Assembly (NCBI GenBank): GCA_020161245.1
Contig: JAIUOK010000008.1
Location: 1-64,000 of the forward strand
Direction: 5' to 3'
DNA from: Actinomycetota bacterium
GTDB taxonomy: Bacteria > Actinomycetota > Actinomycetes > S36-B12 > CAIYMF01
DNA length: 64,000 nucleotides
Made by a program: the position numbers and the translations under genes. The notes below the pieces were generated by a model. The model was not told the DNA's origin. It saw only the letters and a program-made list of their open reading frames with translations, and searched no databases. Shown piece after piece: positions 27,950 through 36,894 of the stretch (position 1 is the first letter of the stretch; each line of letters begins with the position of its first letter).

Positions 27950-29428
27950 TCAGGCATCTGCGGCCTCCGGGGCGTGCCCGCGGCGCAGGACCACCGCCGG
28001 GGTGGCTGCCGAGACTGCGCAACCGATGCCGAAGACCACCGCGAGCGCCGCCAGCACGGGCACCATCGCGCCCGTGTAGGCCTGCCCCAGCTCCGACTCG
28101 CCCCCCGCCGCGAGCAGCGCGGCCGCGATGACGGCGCCGATGGCCGCGACTCCCACAGCGCTGGCCGCCTGGCGCACCAGGGTCACCGCCGACGTCGCGA
28201 CACCGACCTCGTCAGAGGCGGCCTCGTTCTGCACGATCACGACGGGCAGGTGCATGAAGGAGCCGGCCCCGAGGCCGAGGAGCAGCAGCCCGGCGCACAG
28301 TCCGACGAGCGACAGCGACGGGAGGGTCGCCGCGAGGACGGCCAGGACCACGGCGGCGAGGGCGGACCCGGCCACCGGGTAGATCTTGTAGACGCCGCTG
28401 CGCGAGATCAGGGCGCCCGCCCCGTTGGAGCTGATGAGCAGGCCGACGACCAGCGCCAAGGGGACCGCGCCCGCCACCGTGGCGGACGTGCCGTAGTGCA
28501 GCTGCGTGTAGGCGGGCAGGTACCCGATGACGGCGAGCAGCCCGCCGCCGTGGACCACCGCGAGCACCAGAGCGCCGACGACGATGCGGTCGCGCAGCAG
28601 ACGCAGCGGGAGCACCGGGTGAGCGACCCGCCCCTCCTGCCGGACGAGAACCGCGCCCGCCACCAGCGACACAACGGCGAGCGCCGCGACGGGCGGCGAC
28701 GTCCAGCCGGCGGTGGGCCCCGCGGTGAGCAGCAGGATGAACGCGGTGAGCACGATGCCGAGCAGCACGGCCCCGGCCGTGTCGAAACCGGTCCCCGGTG
28801 AGCGCAGGCCGCGCGGGATCACCCGGAGGGACGCGACGAGCGCGACCGCACCGAGCGGCACGATGCCGAGGAAGCCCCAGCGCCAGCCGACGGTGTCGGT
28901 GAGGACGCCGCCGACCAGCGGGCCCACGACCGCGGCCACGGCGAACACCGAGGCCAGCAGGCTCATGACGAGCGGCCGCCGGCGGGGCGGCAGGACGTCG
29001 GCCAGGATGGTCTGCGACAGCAGCGAGGTGCCCGCCGAGCCGACGCCCTGCAGCAGCCGGGCGCCGATGAGCACGCCGAGGGAGGGCGCGACGCCGCACA
29101 GGGCCGTGCCCAGCACGAAGAGGACCAGCGCGGCGAGGAACACCGGCCGGCGCCCGTGGATGTCGCCGAGCTGGCCGAGGACAGGGGTCGACACCGTCGC
29201 AGCCAGCACGTACGCCGTCATGACCCAGGCGATGGCGGCGGCGCCGCCGAGGTCCTCGGTGAGCGTGGCCAGCGAGGAGCCGACGATGGTGACCTCGAGG
29301 GCCCCGAGCAACGACACCAGGATCAGTGTCGCCACGAGGGGGACGATCCGGGGCTCGCGCGGGGCGGCCTGCGCAGGGCCGAGGTCGAACTCGCCGGTGT
29401 CGAGCGCGCCGGCACGCGGCTGGCTCAC
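27950..29428 (-). CDS. MFS transporter, DHA2 (EmrB/QacA) family
   Basis: A 492-residue membrane protein with about 14 hydrophobic helices. Motif A in the first loop is LGQLGDIHGRRPVF, and the motif C-like GPLVGGVLTD lies in helix 5. DHA2 members are drug/H+ antiporters, but related carriers move phenolics. I chose the GTG at 29428 (VSQPRAG); the upstream in-frame part is low-complexity and not membrane-like. It has its own promoter with a ROK-type operator between -35 and -10, so it belongs to the glycoside regulon and may export or import aglycones. Confidence 0.88.
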   Translation of the reverse strand: MSQPRAGALDTGEFDLGPAQAAPREPRIVPLVATLILVSLLGALEVTIVGSSLATLTEDLGGAAAIAWVMTAYVLAATVSTPVLGQLGDIHGRRPVFLAALVLFVLGTALCGVAPSLGVLIGARLLQGVGSAGTSLLSQTILADVLPPRRRPLVMSLLASVFAVAAVVGPLVGGVLTDTVGWRWGFLGIVPLGAVALVASLRVIPRGLRSPGTGFDTAGAVLLGIVLTAFILLLTAGPTAGWTSPPVAALAVVSLVAGAVLVRQEGRVAHPVLPLRLLRDRIVVGALVLAVVHGGGLLAVIGYLPAYTQLHYGTSATVAGAVPLALVVGLLISSNGAGALISRSGVYKIYPVAGSALAAVVLAVLAATLPSLSLVGLCAGLLLLGLGAGSFMHLPVVIVQNEAASDEVGVATSAVTLVRQAASAVGVAAIGAVIAAALLAAGGESELGQAYTGAMVPVLAALAVVFGIGCAVSAATPAVVLRRGHAPEAADA

Positions 29429-29546
29429 GAAGCAGTGCCTCGCGGAGGGGCGCAGCGAAGGGGGCCCATGGGACCTCCAGAGGTGCGGGTCCGGATGCGG
29501 ACCGGTGCAGCCGCGCGGTGCTCGGATCGGCTTCGGCTGCACCCGG

Positions 29547-29576
29547 AGAATACCGTCGATTTTCGACGTAATGCAA
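29547..29576 (-). promoter_or_regulatory. promoter of the MFS gene with embedded ROK-type operator site 2
   Basis: On the minus strand TTGCAT-N18-TATTCT. The spacer is occupied by the operator TACCGTCG-ATTTT-CGACGTAA (29551-29571), so a bound repressor would block RNA polymerase. It contains the palindrome GTCGA-TTT-TCGAC. Confidence 0.55.
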
Positions 29577-29621
29577 CCGGGACGGGCCGGGTTCCCTCAG
29601 GATCCCGGCCCGTCCCGGGGC

Positions 29622-30395
29622 TCAGGCGAAGGTGTCCGAGAACTGCTCGTACGGCAGCGGCGGCTCGGGCACGAGCTGCTGCGCGCCGTCGATGCTGTAC
29701 ACGTACGACGGCGTCACGCACGGGCCCTCGACCGGCGGCAGGAACACCGGCTTGCCGTCGTGGCCGAAGTACATGAGCTTGCCGTCGAACTCGTCGCGGT
29801 CGTGCGACGCGAACGAGATCCAGTTCTCGTCGTACGCGGCGCGAGCCACCTCGTAGCAGCGGAAGGTGAGGATCCGCCACTCGCCGTCCTGCTTGACGAA
29901 GTCCAGGCCGTACTTGCACCAGACCCAGTGGGCCCACACCTTGCGGCCGTCGACCTCCTGCGGGCTGAACATGAACGACGGCACGTTCTCGGCCTCGGAC
30001 TTGTCGGTGAGACCCGACTCGATGCCGGCCATGAGCCACATGCCCTTGGCGGTCGTGCCGTCCGCGGACACCTCGATCACCGGCGTGGTCGTGTAGTGCA
30101 GCAGCAGCTTGCCGACCGGGCGCGGCCGTCCCCGGTGGTAGGCCATCACGGTCTCCCACTCGGTGTAGACGCCGTTGTTGTTGTACTGCGAGCGGACCCC
30201 CGGGGTGCCCTTGCGCACCCACAGCTCGTCGATGATGCGCTCGTCCTCATAGGCGTTGTGGTAGTGCATGTAGCGGCTGAAGACGTTCTCGACCGCTCCG
30301 CGGTCGAGCGCACGGGTCGAGCGCAGCTCGGTCTCGGCGAGCCTGGCCTCGAGCGCCGCGATCCGGTCCTGCAGCTCCTGCTCGGTCGTCGTCAT
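29622..30395 (-). CDS. SnoaL/NTF2-like protein with N-terminal coiled coil
   Basis: A 257-residue protein. Residues ~3-30 form a probable coiled coil (TEQELQDRIAALEARLAE), followed by a cystatin-like SnoaL/NTF2 domain (VENVFSRYMHYHNAYED ... WILTFRCY region) and an extra C-terminal ~90-residue Trp/Asp-rich part. Such alpha+beta barrels are cyclases, isomerases, dehydratases or hydroxylating enzymes. The exact role is unknown. It has its own promoter with a ROK-type operator, divergent from a ROK regulator gene, so it probably handles an aglycone or keto-sugar intermediate. ATG has GAGGAAC upstream. Confidence 0.75.
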   Translation of the reverse strand: MTTTEQELQDRIAALEARLAETELRSTRALDRGAVENVFSRYMHYHNAYEDERIIDELWVRKGTPGVRSQYNNNGVYTEWETVMAYHRGRPRPVGKLLLHYTTTPVIEVSADGTTAKGMWLMAGIESGLTDKSEAENVPSFMFSPQEVDGRKVWAHWVWCKYGLDFVKQDGEWRILTFRCYEVARAAYDENWISFASHDRDEFDGKLMYFGHDGKPVFLPPVEGPCVTPSYVYSIDGAQQLVPEPPLPYEQFSDTFA

Positions 30396-30450
30396 CTCGC
30401 GGTTCCTCGTCGACGGGAGGGACGGCGGGATGCACGCCCTCGGGCGGCTC

Positions 30451-30481
30451 ATTATTTCCGCTGATTTGCGACAGAAGTCAA
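30451..30481 (-). promoter_or_regulatory. promoter of the SnoaL-like gene with ROK-type operator site 3
   Basis: On the minus strand TTGACT followed 18-19 bases later by AAATAA/AATAAT. The spacer holds operator TTCCGCTG-ATTTG-CGACAGAA (30456-30476). The site is also ~80 bases upstream of the divergent ROK gene, allowing autoregulation. Confidence 0.6.
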
Positions 30482-30553
30482 GAGTCCGAGAGCGTATCGA
30501 CCATGACGTCGATAGCATCGCGCCCCAGAGGGACGTCACCACCAGGAGGACGC

Positions 30554-31831
30554 GTGCAGGCACCGCCCACGGCGCGCGACATCCTCGTGCTCGCCCAGAT
30601 CGTCGACCTCGTCCGGGGCACCGAGAGCGCGACCCGCAGCTTCATCGAGGCCGAGACCGGGCTGGGCCGAGCCGTCGTCAACGACCGGCTCGCCGAGGGC
30701 ATCGAGCTCGGTGTGCTCGAGGAGCTCGAGCCGGTGCACGAGCCGGGACGCCGGGGCCGGCCGTCGCGCTCGCTGCGCTTCCGAGCAGACGGCGGAGTAG
30801 TCCTGTCGGCTTCGCTGGGCGCCAAGTCCATGTACGCGTCGGTGTCGGACCTCGAGGGCAATGCGCTGGCGTCCACCGACCGCGCGATCGACGTGGCCGA
30901 CGGCCCGGAGGCGACGCTGCGGGTCGTCCACCGCACGTTCCAGCGCCTGCTCGCACGCGCGGGCGACGGCGCGGAGGATCGCGTGTGGGGCCTGGCGATC
31001 GGCGTGCCCGGCCCGGTCGAGTTCCGCACCGGACGCGTGATCGCCCCGCCGATCATGCCCGGCTGGGACGGGTTCGACGTCCGGGGCTGGTTCCTCGAGA
31101 AGTACGGCGCGCCGGTCTGGGTCGACAACGAGGTCAACCTGATGGCCTACGGCGAGTGGGCGCGCGGCGTGCCGCAGGAGCGCCGCGACCTGCTGTTCGT
31201 CAAGGTCGCCACCGGGATCGGGGCCGGCCTGGTCACCAACGGGCACCTCCACCGCGGCGACAATGGCGCGGCCGGCGACATCGGCCACGTGCACGTCACC
31301 GACGACAAGAAGGCGATCTGCCGGTGCGGTCGCACAGGCTGCCTCGAGGCCGTGGCGGGCGGGTGGGCGCTGCTCAACCGTCTCGAGGATGCGGCCCGAG
31401 CGGGCAAGGCGCCCTGGGCGGCGCAGCGGCTGGCGGAGAAGGGCGAGCTGACCCTCGGCGACCTCGGCACCGCCGAGGCCCATGGCGACAAGATCGTCGC
31501 CACCATGTCGAGCCGCAACGCCCGGGTAGCCGGCCAGGCGATCGCGGGCGTCGTGAACTTCGCCAACCCGGGCACCCTGGTGCTCGGCGGAGGCGCCATT
31601 CGCGGCTCGTCGCTGTTCTTCGACACGTTCCGCGAGACCGTGCTGGAGAACACCATCGCGCTGGCGACGCGCAACCTGACGATCCGGACCGCCTCGCTCG
31701 ACTTCTACGAGGGCGCGATCGGCGGGGCGCTGCTCGCCATCGACCATCTCTTCCGGCCCTCAGCGCTGCGGCTGTGGCTCGCCGACGCCGACCCTCGGGT
31801 CCGCGCCGACGAGATCCACGCCGTCGGCTGA
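30554..31831 (+). CDS. ROK-family transcriptional regulator (first of two)
   Basis: A 425-residue ROK repressor. An N-terminal winged helix (~10-70, recognition part GLGRAVVNDRLAEG) precedes a sugar-kinase-like domain with GVPGPVEF, the zinc motif ICRCGRTGCLE and LVLGGGAIRG. GTG follows AGGAGGACGC. A second ROK gene at 48958 shares the recognition helix (GLGRSVVTARLAE) and the segment APPIMPGWDG, so both probably bind the same 21-base operators and respond to related sugars. It converges with an isomerase gene three bases away. Confidence 0.93.
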   Translation: MQAPPTARDILVLAQIVDLVRGTESATRSFIEAETGLGRAVVNDRLAEGIELGVLEELEPVHEPGRRGRPSRSLRFRADGGVVLSASLGAKSMYASVSDLEGNALASTDRAIDVADGPEATLRVVHRTFQRLLARAGDGAEDRVWGLAIGVPGPVEFRTGRVIAPPIMPGWDGFDVRGWFLEKYGAPVWVDNEVNLMAYGEWARGVPQERRDLLFVKVATGIGAGLVTNGHLHRGDNGAAGDIGHVHVTDDKKAICRCGRTGCLEAVAGGWALLNRLEDAARAGKAPWAAQRLAEKGELTLGDLGTAEAHGDKIVATMSSRNARVAGQAIAGVVNFANPGTLVLGGGAIRGSSLFFDTFRETVLENTIALATRNLTIRTASLDFYEGAIGGALLAIDHLFRPSALRLWLADADPRVRADEIHAVG

Positions 31832-31834
31832 GGT

Positions 31835-32809
31835 CTAGCGCGCGAGCAACGGCGCCAGCCTCTTCTGGACGTACCAGCCGCTCACCATCGTGCTCTCGGC
31901 CGGGTGCGGGCTCTGGTCGGACTCCACGACGATCCAGCCGGCGTACCCGTGCTCGTGCAGTGCGGACACGAAGGCCTCGAAGTCCACCAGGCCGCCCTCA
32001 TCGGTCGGCTCGAAGAACCAGCGCTCGATGCCGCGCCGACCGCCCTCGGTGCGGACGAACTGCTCCGCGTGCGGCGTCATCGCCTCGGCCTCGTCGACGA
32101 CCTCGCGGGCGTCCTTGAGCTGCACGTGCCGGACCCGGGAGGCGTGCCTCCGGTAGACGGCCACGGGGTCCATCCCGGCGACCGCGAGCTCCGCGGTGTC
32201 GAGGGCCAGGCCCACCACGTCGGCGTCCGTCGCCGCCAGGAGCCGGTCCAGGCCGTCGCCGAGCCGCAGGGCGCTGAGGAAATCGACATGCAGCGCCAGT
32301 TCGACGCCGAGTGCGGCCGTCCTTCGCCCCACCGCGTCCCACAGGTTCGCGAGCACCTCGATCTGCGAGTCGTCGAGCGGTCCCGTCTGCCACGCGGACC
32401 CGACCGGACGAACGACCAGGACCGAGCCGCCGAGCTCGCGGACTGTCCCTGCGAACCACTCGGAGGTCTCCGCGATCGGTCCGGCGCTGCTCGGGTCCAG
32501 GGGGTCGTGCCCGCGGCCCATCTCGACATCGAATCCGATGAACGGGTCGTACACGTAGCTGGAGATCCCGTCCAGCGCGCATCCCCGGAGCACCTCGCCG
32601 AAGGCGGCGACCGAGCCGTACAGATCGCGGATCTGACGTGGGTTGCCCAGCGGCTCCCACGCCCCGAAGCTCGCGGCGGTCAGCTCGACGGCGGAGAACC
32701 CGCTGATCGACACCGTCTTGAGAGCGCGCTCGTGCTCGCGCTTGCGGACGAACGTGTCGATGTTGGTGTCCCACTGGTTGAGGGCGTACGACCACCGGGC
32801 CGCGCTCAT
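31835..32809 (-). CDS. sugar phosphate isomerase/epimerase-like TIM barrel, type A copy 2
   Basis: A 324-residue AP-endonuclease-2/xylose-isomerase-like TIM barrel. Metal-site candidates are HVD in LALHVDFLS, Asp in GLALDTAEL, His in RHVQLKDA and Glu in WIVVESDQ. It is clearly paralogous to the type A protein at 33780 (WSYALNQW vs WSYAINAW, ERALKT vs QRALKT, RIERWFYEL-like region). It ends a long operon, ATG overlapping the stop of the type B gene upstream. Probably epimerises, isomerises or eliminates keto-sugars; exact reaction unknown. Confidence 0.85.
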   Translation of the reverse strand: MSAARWSYALNQWDTNIDTFVRKREHERALKTVSISGFSAVELTAASFGAWEPLGNPRQIRDLYGSVAAFGEVLRGCALDGISSYVYDPFIGFDVEMGRGHDPLDPSSAGPIAETSEWFAGTVRELGGSVLVVRPVGSAWQTGPLDDSQIEVLANLWDAVGRRTAALGVELALHVDFLSALRLGDGLDRLLAATDADVVGLALDTAELAVAGMDPVAVYRRHASRVRHVQLKDAREVVDEAEAMTPHAEQFVRTEGGRRGIERWFFEPTDEGGLVDFEAFVSALHEHGYAGWIVVESDQSPHPAESTMVSGWYVQKRLAPLLAR

Positions 32810-33762
32810 GCGCCGGCCCCCGCGTAGATGCCGTCGAGGACGTTCTTGGCGTACCAGCGCGAGATGGCCGTGCTCTCGGCGTAGTCGCCCCCGAGCTTGT
32901 CGGCCTTGTCGTGCTCCACGCTGATCCAGCCCTCATAGCCGTGGTCGCGCACCGAGCGCATCATCCGCTCGAAGTCGACGAGCCCCTCCGCCGTACCCAT
33001 CTCGTAGAACCACTTCTCCGTGGTCACCGCGGAGACCTCGGCATCCGGGAAGAGCTTGTAGTCCTCGTTGACGTCCTTGTTGCGGGTGTCCTTGAAGTGG
33101 AAGCCGGTGACGCGCTCATGGTGCGCCTCGTACACGTCCACGGGATCGACGTCGGCGATGCAGTGCTGGGCGGTGTCGACGAAGAACTTCACGTACCGCG
33201 GGTCCGCGTACGCATAGAACGTGTCGATCTGACGCCGGTTGCGGATGCCCGCGTAGTGCTCGTGGTGGCAGGTGAGGTTGACTCCGTACTGCTGCGTCAC
33301 CTCGCCCACCTTCGCCCACACGTCCGCAGCGTGCTTGAGCTGGTCGTCCGTGGGCCCGTGGTCGTCGTAGAAGCGCGACCCGGGCATCACGATGACGTTG
33401 TCGAGCTGGATGCCCGACCACCGGTCCATCGTGACCTTGAAGTCCTCGACGATGGTGGCGTGGGTCTCCGGAACCTCCGGCGCATAGCGGTCGGGCTCGT
33501 AGTAGACGCCGTGGAAGGTGTTGACGATGCGCTCGAGCCCCTGCTCCTGGACGAACTCCTGGTAGTTCGCCACCGAGCCGTACTGCTCGAGGATCTGCCA
33601 GTAGCGGAAGTCGAAGGTGTCGATGGCGTCGAAGCCGACGGCCGCGACCTGCCGCAGGAACCTTGTCATGGTCCGCCGGGACCGCCACTGGTCGATCGGG
33701 CCCGACGGGCTGTTGGACCGCCAGTGATCCATGTAGCTCCACTTGATGCGTCGTTGAGGCAC
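32806..33762 (-). CDS. sugar phosphate isomerase/epimerase-like TIM barrel, type B copy 2
   Basis: A 318-residue TIM-barrel protein. Metal-site candidates: LTCHHEHYAG, FFVDTAQH, GFHFKDTRN and ISVEHDKAD. Paralogue of the type B protein at 34751: both begin KWSYMDHW and share ..DTAQH.I..VDPV and TGFHFKDT. GTG at 33762 is chosen, 17 bases after the type A stop, with only a weak ribosome site. It sits between two type A genes, giving a B-A-B-A order in transcription. Confidence 0.83.
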   Translation of the reverse strand: MPQRRIKWSYMDHWRSNSPSGPIDQWRSRRTMTRFLRQVAAVGFDAIDTFDFRYWQILEQYGSVANYQEFVQEQGLERIVNTFHGVYYEPDRYAPEVPETHATIVEDFKVTMDRWSGIQLDNVIVMPGSRFYDDHGPTDDQLKHAADVWAKVGEVTQQYGVNLTCHHEHYAGIRNRRQIDTFYAYADPRYVKFFVDTAQHCIADVDPVDVYEAHHERVTGFHFKDTRNKDVNEDYKLFPDAEVSAVTTEKWFYEMGTAEGLVDFERMMRSVRDHGYEGWISVEHDKADKLGGDYAESTAISRWYAKNVLDGIYAGAGA

Positions 33763-33779
33763 GCCGCGGCCGCCATCCG

Positions 33780-34754
33780 TCAAACCTTCTCCACTCCTAG
33801 TCGGCGCTGGAGGAACCAGCTGTTGAGCATCGCTACCTCGGTGGCGTTGCCGCCCTTGTCGCCCTCGACGACCACCCAGCCGCCGTAGCCGTGCGCCCGC
33901 AGCGAGGCGACGAACGCCTCCACGTCCACGAGGCCGCCCTCGGTGCCGAGCTCGTAGAACCAGCGCTCGATGCGGCGCCCGGCACCGCCCTTGAGCATGG
34001 TCGCCTCGGCGCCGGGGGTGAGGTACTCCTGGCCGGCGTCCTGGAACCGGGTGTCCTTGAGCTGCACGTGGGCCACACGGCCGTGGTGGGCGTCGTAGAA
34101 CGCCACCGGGTCGATGCCGCCGATCGTCAGCTCGGCCGTGTCGAGCGCCAGGCCTACGAGCGCGGGGTCGGTGGCGTCGAGGAGGGAGACGAGCTGCTCC
34201 TCGGTGTGGAAGGGCTGCAGGCAGTCGTAGTGCAGCGAGACGCCGACGCCGGCAGCAGCAGCGACCTCGCCCACCCGGTTCCAGAGCGAGCCGACAATGC
34301 CGGCGTCGCCGTCGCCGAGCGGCGGCGCCATCCAGGCCGAGCCGGCGGGACGGACGACGAGCTGGTCGCCGCCAGCAGCAGCCAGCAGATCGACGAAGGG
34401 CTTGGCCGCCTCGACGATCGCGTCGTGGTCGGCGGGATTGCGCGTCATCAGGAAGGCATAGCCGGTCTCCTCGGCGGGCTGGCCCGGGTCCCAGCACCAC
34501 GAGGAGACACCCGAGATGCCGGCACGGCGGAGGAAGGCCAGCAGGCCCTCGGCGCTGCCGTGGTTGATCAGGATGATCTCCGGCGTCCCGAGGTTCTCCC
34601 ACCGCCCACCCATGCCGGACGCAAGCTCGACGTGGTCGAAGCCCAGGACCGAGAGGGTCTTCAGCGCGCGCTGCTGCTCCTCGTGCCGCACGAACACGTC
34701 CATGCGCAGGTTCCAGGCGTTGATCGCGTACGACCAGCGCAGCGTGTCCTTCAC
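33780..34754 (-). CDS. sugar phosphate isomerase/epimerase-like TIM barrel, type A copy 1
   Basis: A 324-residue TIM barrel with metal-site candidates in VSLHYDCLQP, GLALDTAELT, AHVQLKDTRF and WVVVEGDKGG. Same length as its paralogue at 31835. GTG start overlaps the TGA of the type B gene upstream (GTGA). Part of the operon running from 40102 to 31835. Function inferred only as sugar isomerase, epimerase or lyase on oxidised sugars. Confidence 0.85.
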   Translation of the reverse strand: MKDTLRWSYAINAWNLRMDVFVRHEEQQRALKTLSVLGFDHVELASGMGGRWENLGTPEIILINHGSAEGLLAFLRRAGISGVSSWCWDPGQPAEETGYAFLMTRNPADHDAIVEAAKPFVDLLAAAGGDQLVVRPAGSAWMAPPLGDGDAGIVGSLWNRVGEVAAAAGVGVSLHYDCLQPFHTEEQLVSLLDATDPALVGLALDTAELTIGGIDPVAFYDAHHGRVAHVQLKDTRFQDAGQEYLTPGAEATMLKGGAGRRIERWFYELGTEGGLVDVEAFVASLRAHGYGGWVVVEGDKGGNATEVAMLNSWFLQRRLGVEKV

Positions 34755-35704
34755 AGCGCCGCCTCCGCCTCGCGCTGCGCCTCGGCCAGCACGTTGTCGA
34801 TGTACCACTTGGCCAGGCAGGTGGCCTCGGCGTACGTGCCGCCGCCCAGCTCGGCCTTGTCGTGCTCGACCGTGAGCCAGCCGTCGTAGCCGGACGCCAC
34901 GATCTCCTTCATCAGGGACGGGAAGTCGACGAGCCCTCCCTCCCCCATCGGGTAGAACCACCGCTCCACGTCCGGCGCCATCAGCTCGGGGTCGGGCGCA
35001 GTGCGGTACATGCCGGTCGTGTCGACGTTCTTCGTGTCCTTGAAGTGGAAGCCCGTGCAGCGGTCCTTGTAGTCGCGGAACATCTGCACCGGGTCGACGC
35101 CGGCGATGGTGTGCTGCGCGGTGTCGCAGAAGAAGTACACATACTCCGGGTCGGTGTGCTCGAAGAACAGCTCGAGCTGGGGACGGGTGCGGATGGCGCC
35201 CCAGAACTCGAAGTGGCACGTGGTCTTCAGACCGTGCTCCAGCGTGATACGGCCGACCCTGTTCCACAGGTCGGCCATGATCTTGATCTTGTCGTCGGTG
35301 ACCGGCTCGGTCTGCCAGTCCGTCGACGACGGCATCACGATGAAGTTCTCGACGCCGGCAAGCCCCTCGATCCCGCGCAGCGTGTACTCGCAGTCGGCGA
35401 CGATCCGGTCGTGGGTCTCGCGCACATGCGGTGCGGTGTGCTTCGTGGCGTACGGGTACGCCGAGAAGATCCCGGTGATCTTCTCGAAGCCGTTGTCCTG
35501 CAGGAAGTGCTCGAAGGCAGGCACGGAGCCGTACATGCCCTGGAGCATCGGCAGGTAGAAGAAGAACGTGTCGAAGCCCTGGAAGCCCAGGGCCGACAGC
35601 TGCTTGACGTACCGGTCCATGTACGTGCGGTTGAACGACGGGGGCAGCGGACCCTGAGGGGTCTCGGTGACCCAGTGGTCCATGTACGACCACTTGGTCG
35701 CCAT
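34751..35704 (-). CDS. sugar phosphate isomerase/epimerase-like TIM barrel, type B copy 1
   Basis: A 317-residue TIM barrel with metal-site candidates TTCHFEFWG, FFCDTAQH, GFHFKDTKN and LTVEHDKAE. It starts MATKWSYMDHW. First member of the duplicated B-A unit, 17 bases downstream of the Gfo/Idh/MocA gene. Role unknown beyond the fold. Confidence 0.85.
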   Translation of the reverse strand: MATKWSYMDHWVTETPQGPLPPSFNRTYMDRYVKQLSALGFQGFDTFFFYLPMLQGMYGSVPAFEHFLQDNGFEKITGIFSAYPYATKHTAPHVRETHDRIVADCEYTLRGIEGLAGVENFIVMPSSTDWQTEPVTDDKIKIMADLWNRVGRITLEHGLKTTCHFEFWGAIRTRPQLELFFEHTDPEYVYFFCDTAQHTIAGVDPVQMFRDYKDRCTGFHFKDTKNVDTTGMYRTAPDPELMAPDVERWFYPMGEGGLVDFPSLMKEIVASGYDGWLTVEHDKAELGGGTYAEATCLAKWYIDNVLAEAQREAEAAL

Positions 35705-35721
35705 GCGGGCTCCTTGAGGGA

Positions 35722-36894
35722 TCAGCGGACGTCGGTCCAGCGCGCGCCGTCGGCGGAGCTGCGCTCCACCGCGTCGAGGACGCGCTGCACGGACAGGCCG
35801 TCGGCGAAGGTGGGCGACGGCTGAGTGCCGTCGCAGATCGAGGTGACGAGATCCACCACCTGGTGGGAGAAGCCGTGCTCGTAGCCGAGCATGTGGCCGG
35901 GCGGCCACCACGCGGCGACGTACGGGTGCGAGGGCTCGGTGACGAGGACGCGGCGGAAGCCGGCGTTGGCGCCGTCGGCCGAGCTGTAGAGCTGCAGGAC
36001 GTTGAGGTCCTCGAGGTCGAACACCAGCGACCCGCGCGTGCCGTTGAGCTCGATGCGCAGGCCGTTCTTGCGCCCGGGGGCCACGCGCGTCGCCTCGAAG
36101 GTGGCGACGCCGCCGCCGGACAGCTCGCCGAGGAAGAGCGCGGCGTCGTCGACAGTGACCGTGCCGCGCTCGCTCGACGCGGTGCCCGAGAGCCCCACGT
36201 TCTCCGCCAGCAGCGGCCGCTCCGTGGTGAACGTGCGCGTGGTGCCGGCGACGCGGTCGACCTGCTGGCCGGTGACGAACTGCACCATGTCGACGATGTG
36301 GGCGCCGAGATCGCCGAGAGCCCCGGATCCGGCCGACGCCTTGTCGAGCCGCCAGGTCATCGGCGCCTCGGGGTCGGACAGCCAGTCCTGCAGGTACACG
36401 GCGCGGCCCTCGCGGATGTCGCCGAGCTCCCCCGCGGCCACCAGCTGGGCGGCGAGCTGCACCGCAGGCACCCGGCGGTAGGTGAAGCCCACCATGGCCT
36501 TCCCGCCCGACGCCGCCGCCGCATCGGCGGCGGCCACCATGGCCTCGGCCTCGGCGACGGTGTTGGCGAGGGGCTTCTCGCAGAGCACGTGCTTGCCCGC
36601 CTCGAGCGCGGCGATCGACACCTCGGAGTGCAGGTCGCCCGGCACACAGACATCGACGATGTCGACGTCGTCGCGGGCGATGGTGGCCCGCCAGTCGGTG
36701 CTCGCCTCCTGCCAGCCGTACTTGCGCGCGGCTGCCGCCGTCCCCTCCGGATCCCGGCCCACCACGACCGCCATCTCGACGTCGGCGGGCAGGTCGAAGA
36801 AGTGCGGTGCCGTGCGCCAGCCCTGCGAGTGCGCAGCGCCCATGAAGCCGCGGCCGACCATGGCGACCCGCAGCGTGCGGCGGTCGCCGCTCAC
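35722..36894 (-). CDS. Gfo/Idh/MocA-family sugar dehydrogenase
   Basis: A 390-residue oxidoreductase. Rossmann motif [11 protein letters not shown], conserved CEKPLA and the C-terminal substrate domain with [11 protein letters not shown] overlaps the stop of the upstream isomerase gene. Related NAD-dependent enzymes (for example DgpA of puerarin degradation) oxidise glucosides at C3, so it may act with or instead of the GMC oxidase, or reduce the released 3-keto-sugar. Direction and substrate unknown. Confidence 0.88.
   Translation of the reverse strand: MSGDRRTLRVAMVGRGFMGAAHSQGWRTAPHFFDLPADVEMAVVVGRDPEGTAAAARKYGWQEASTDWRATIARDDVDIVDVCVPGDLHSEVSIAALEAGKHVLCEKPLANTVAEAEAMVAAADAAAASGGKAMVGFTYRRVPAVQLAAQLVAAGELGDIREGRAVYLQDWLSDPEAPMTWRLDKASAGSGALGDLGAHIVDMVQFVTGQQVDRVAGTTRTFTTERPLLAENVGLSGTASSERGTVTVDDAALFLGELSGGGVATFEATRVAPGRKNGLRIELNGTRGSLVFDLEDLNVLQLYSSADGANAGFRRVLVTEPSHPYVAAWWPPGHMLGYEHGFSHQVVDLVTSICDGTQPSPTFADGLSVQRVLDAVERSSADGARWTDVR

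Noticed and set aside
24375..28022. Apparent 1215-residue fusion of a GH3 domain to an upstream sequence
   Set aside because: Only the last ~564 residues are protein-like; the upstream part is a frame-shadow of the GMC oxidoreductase gene.
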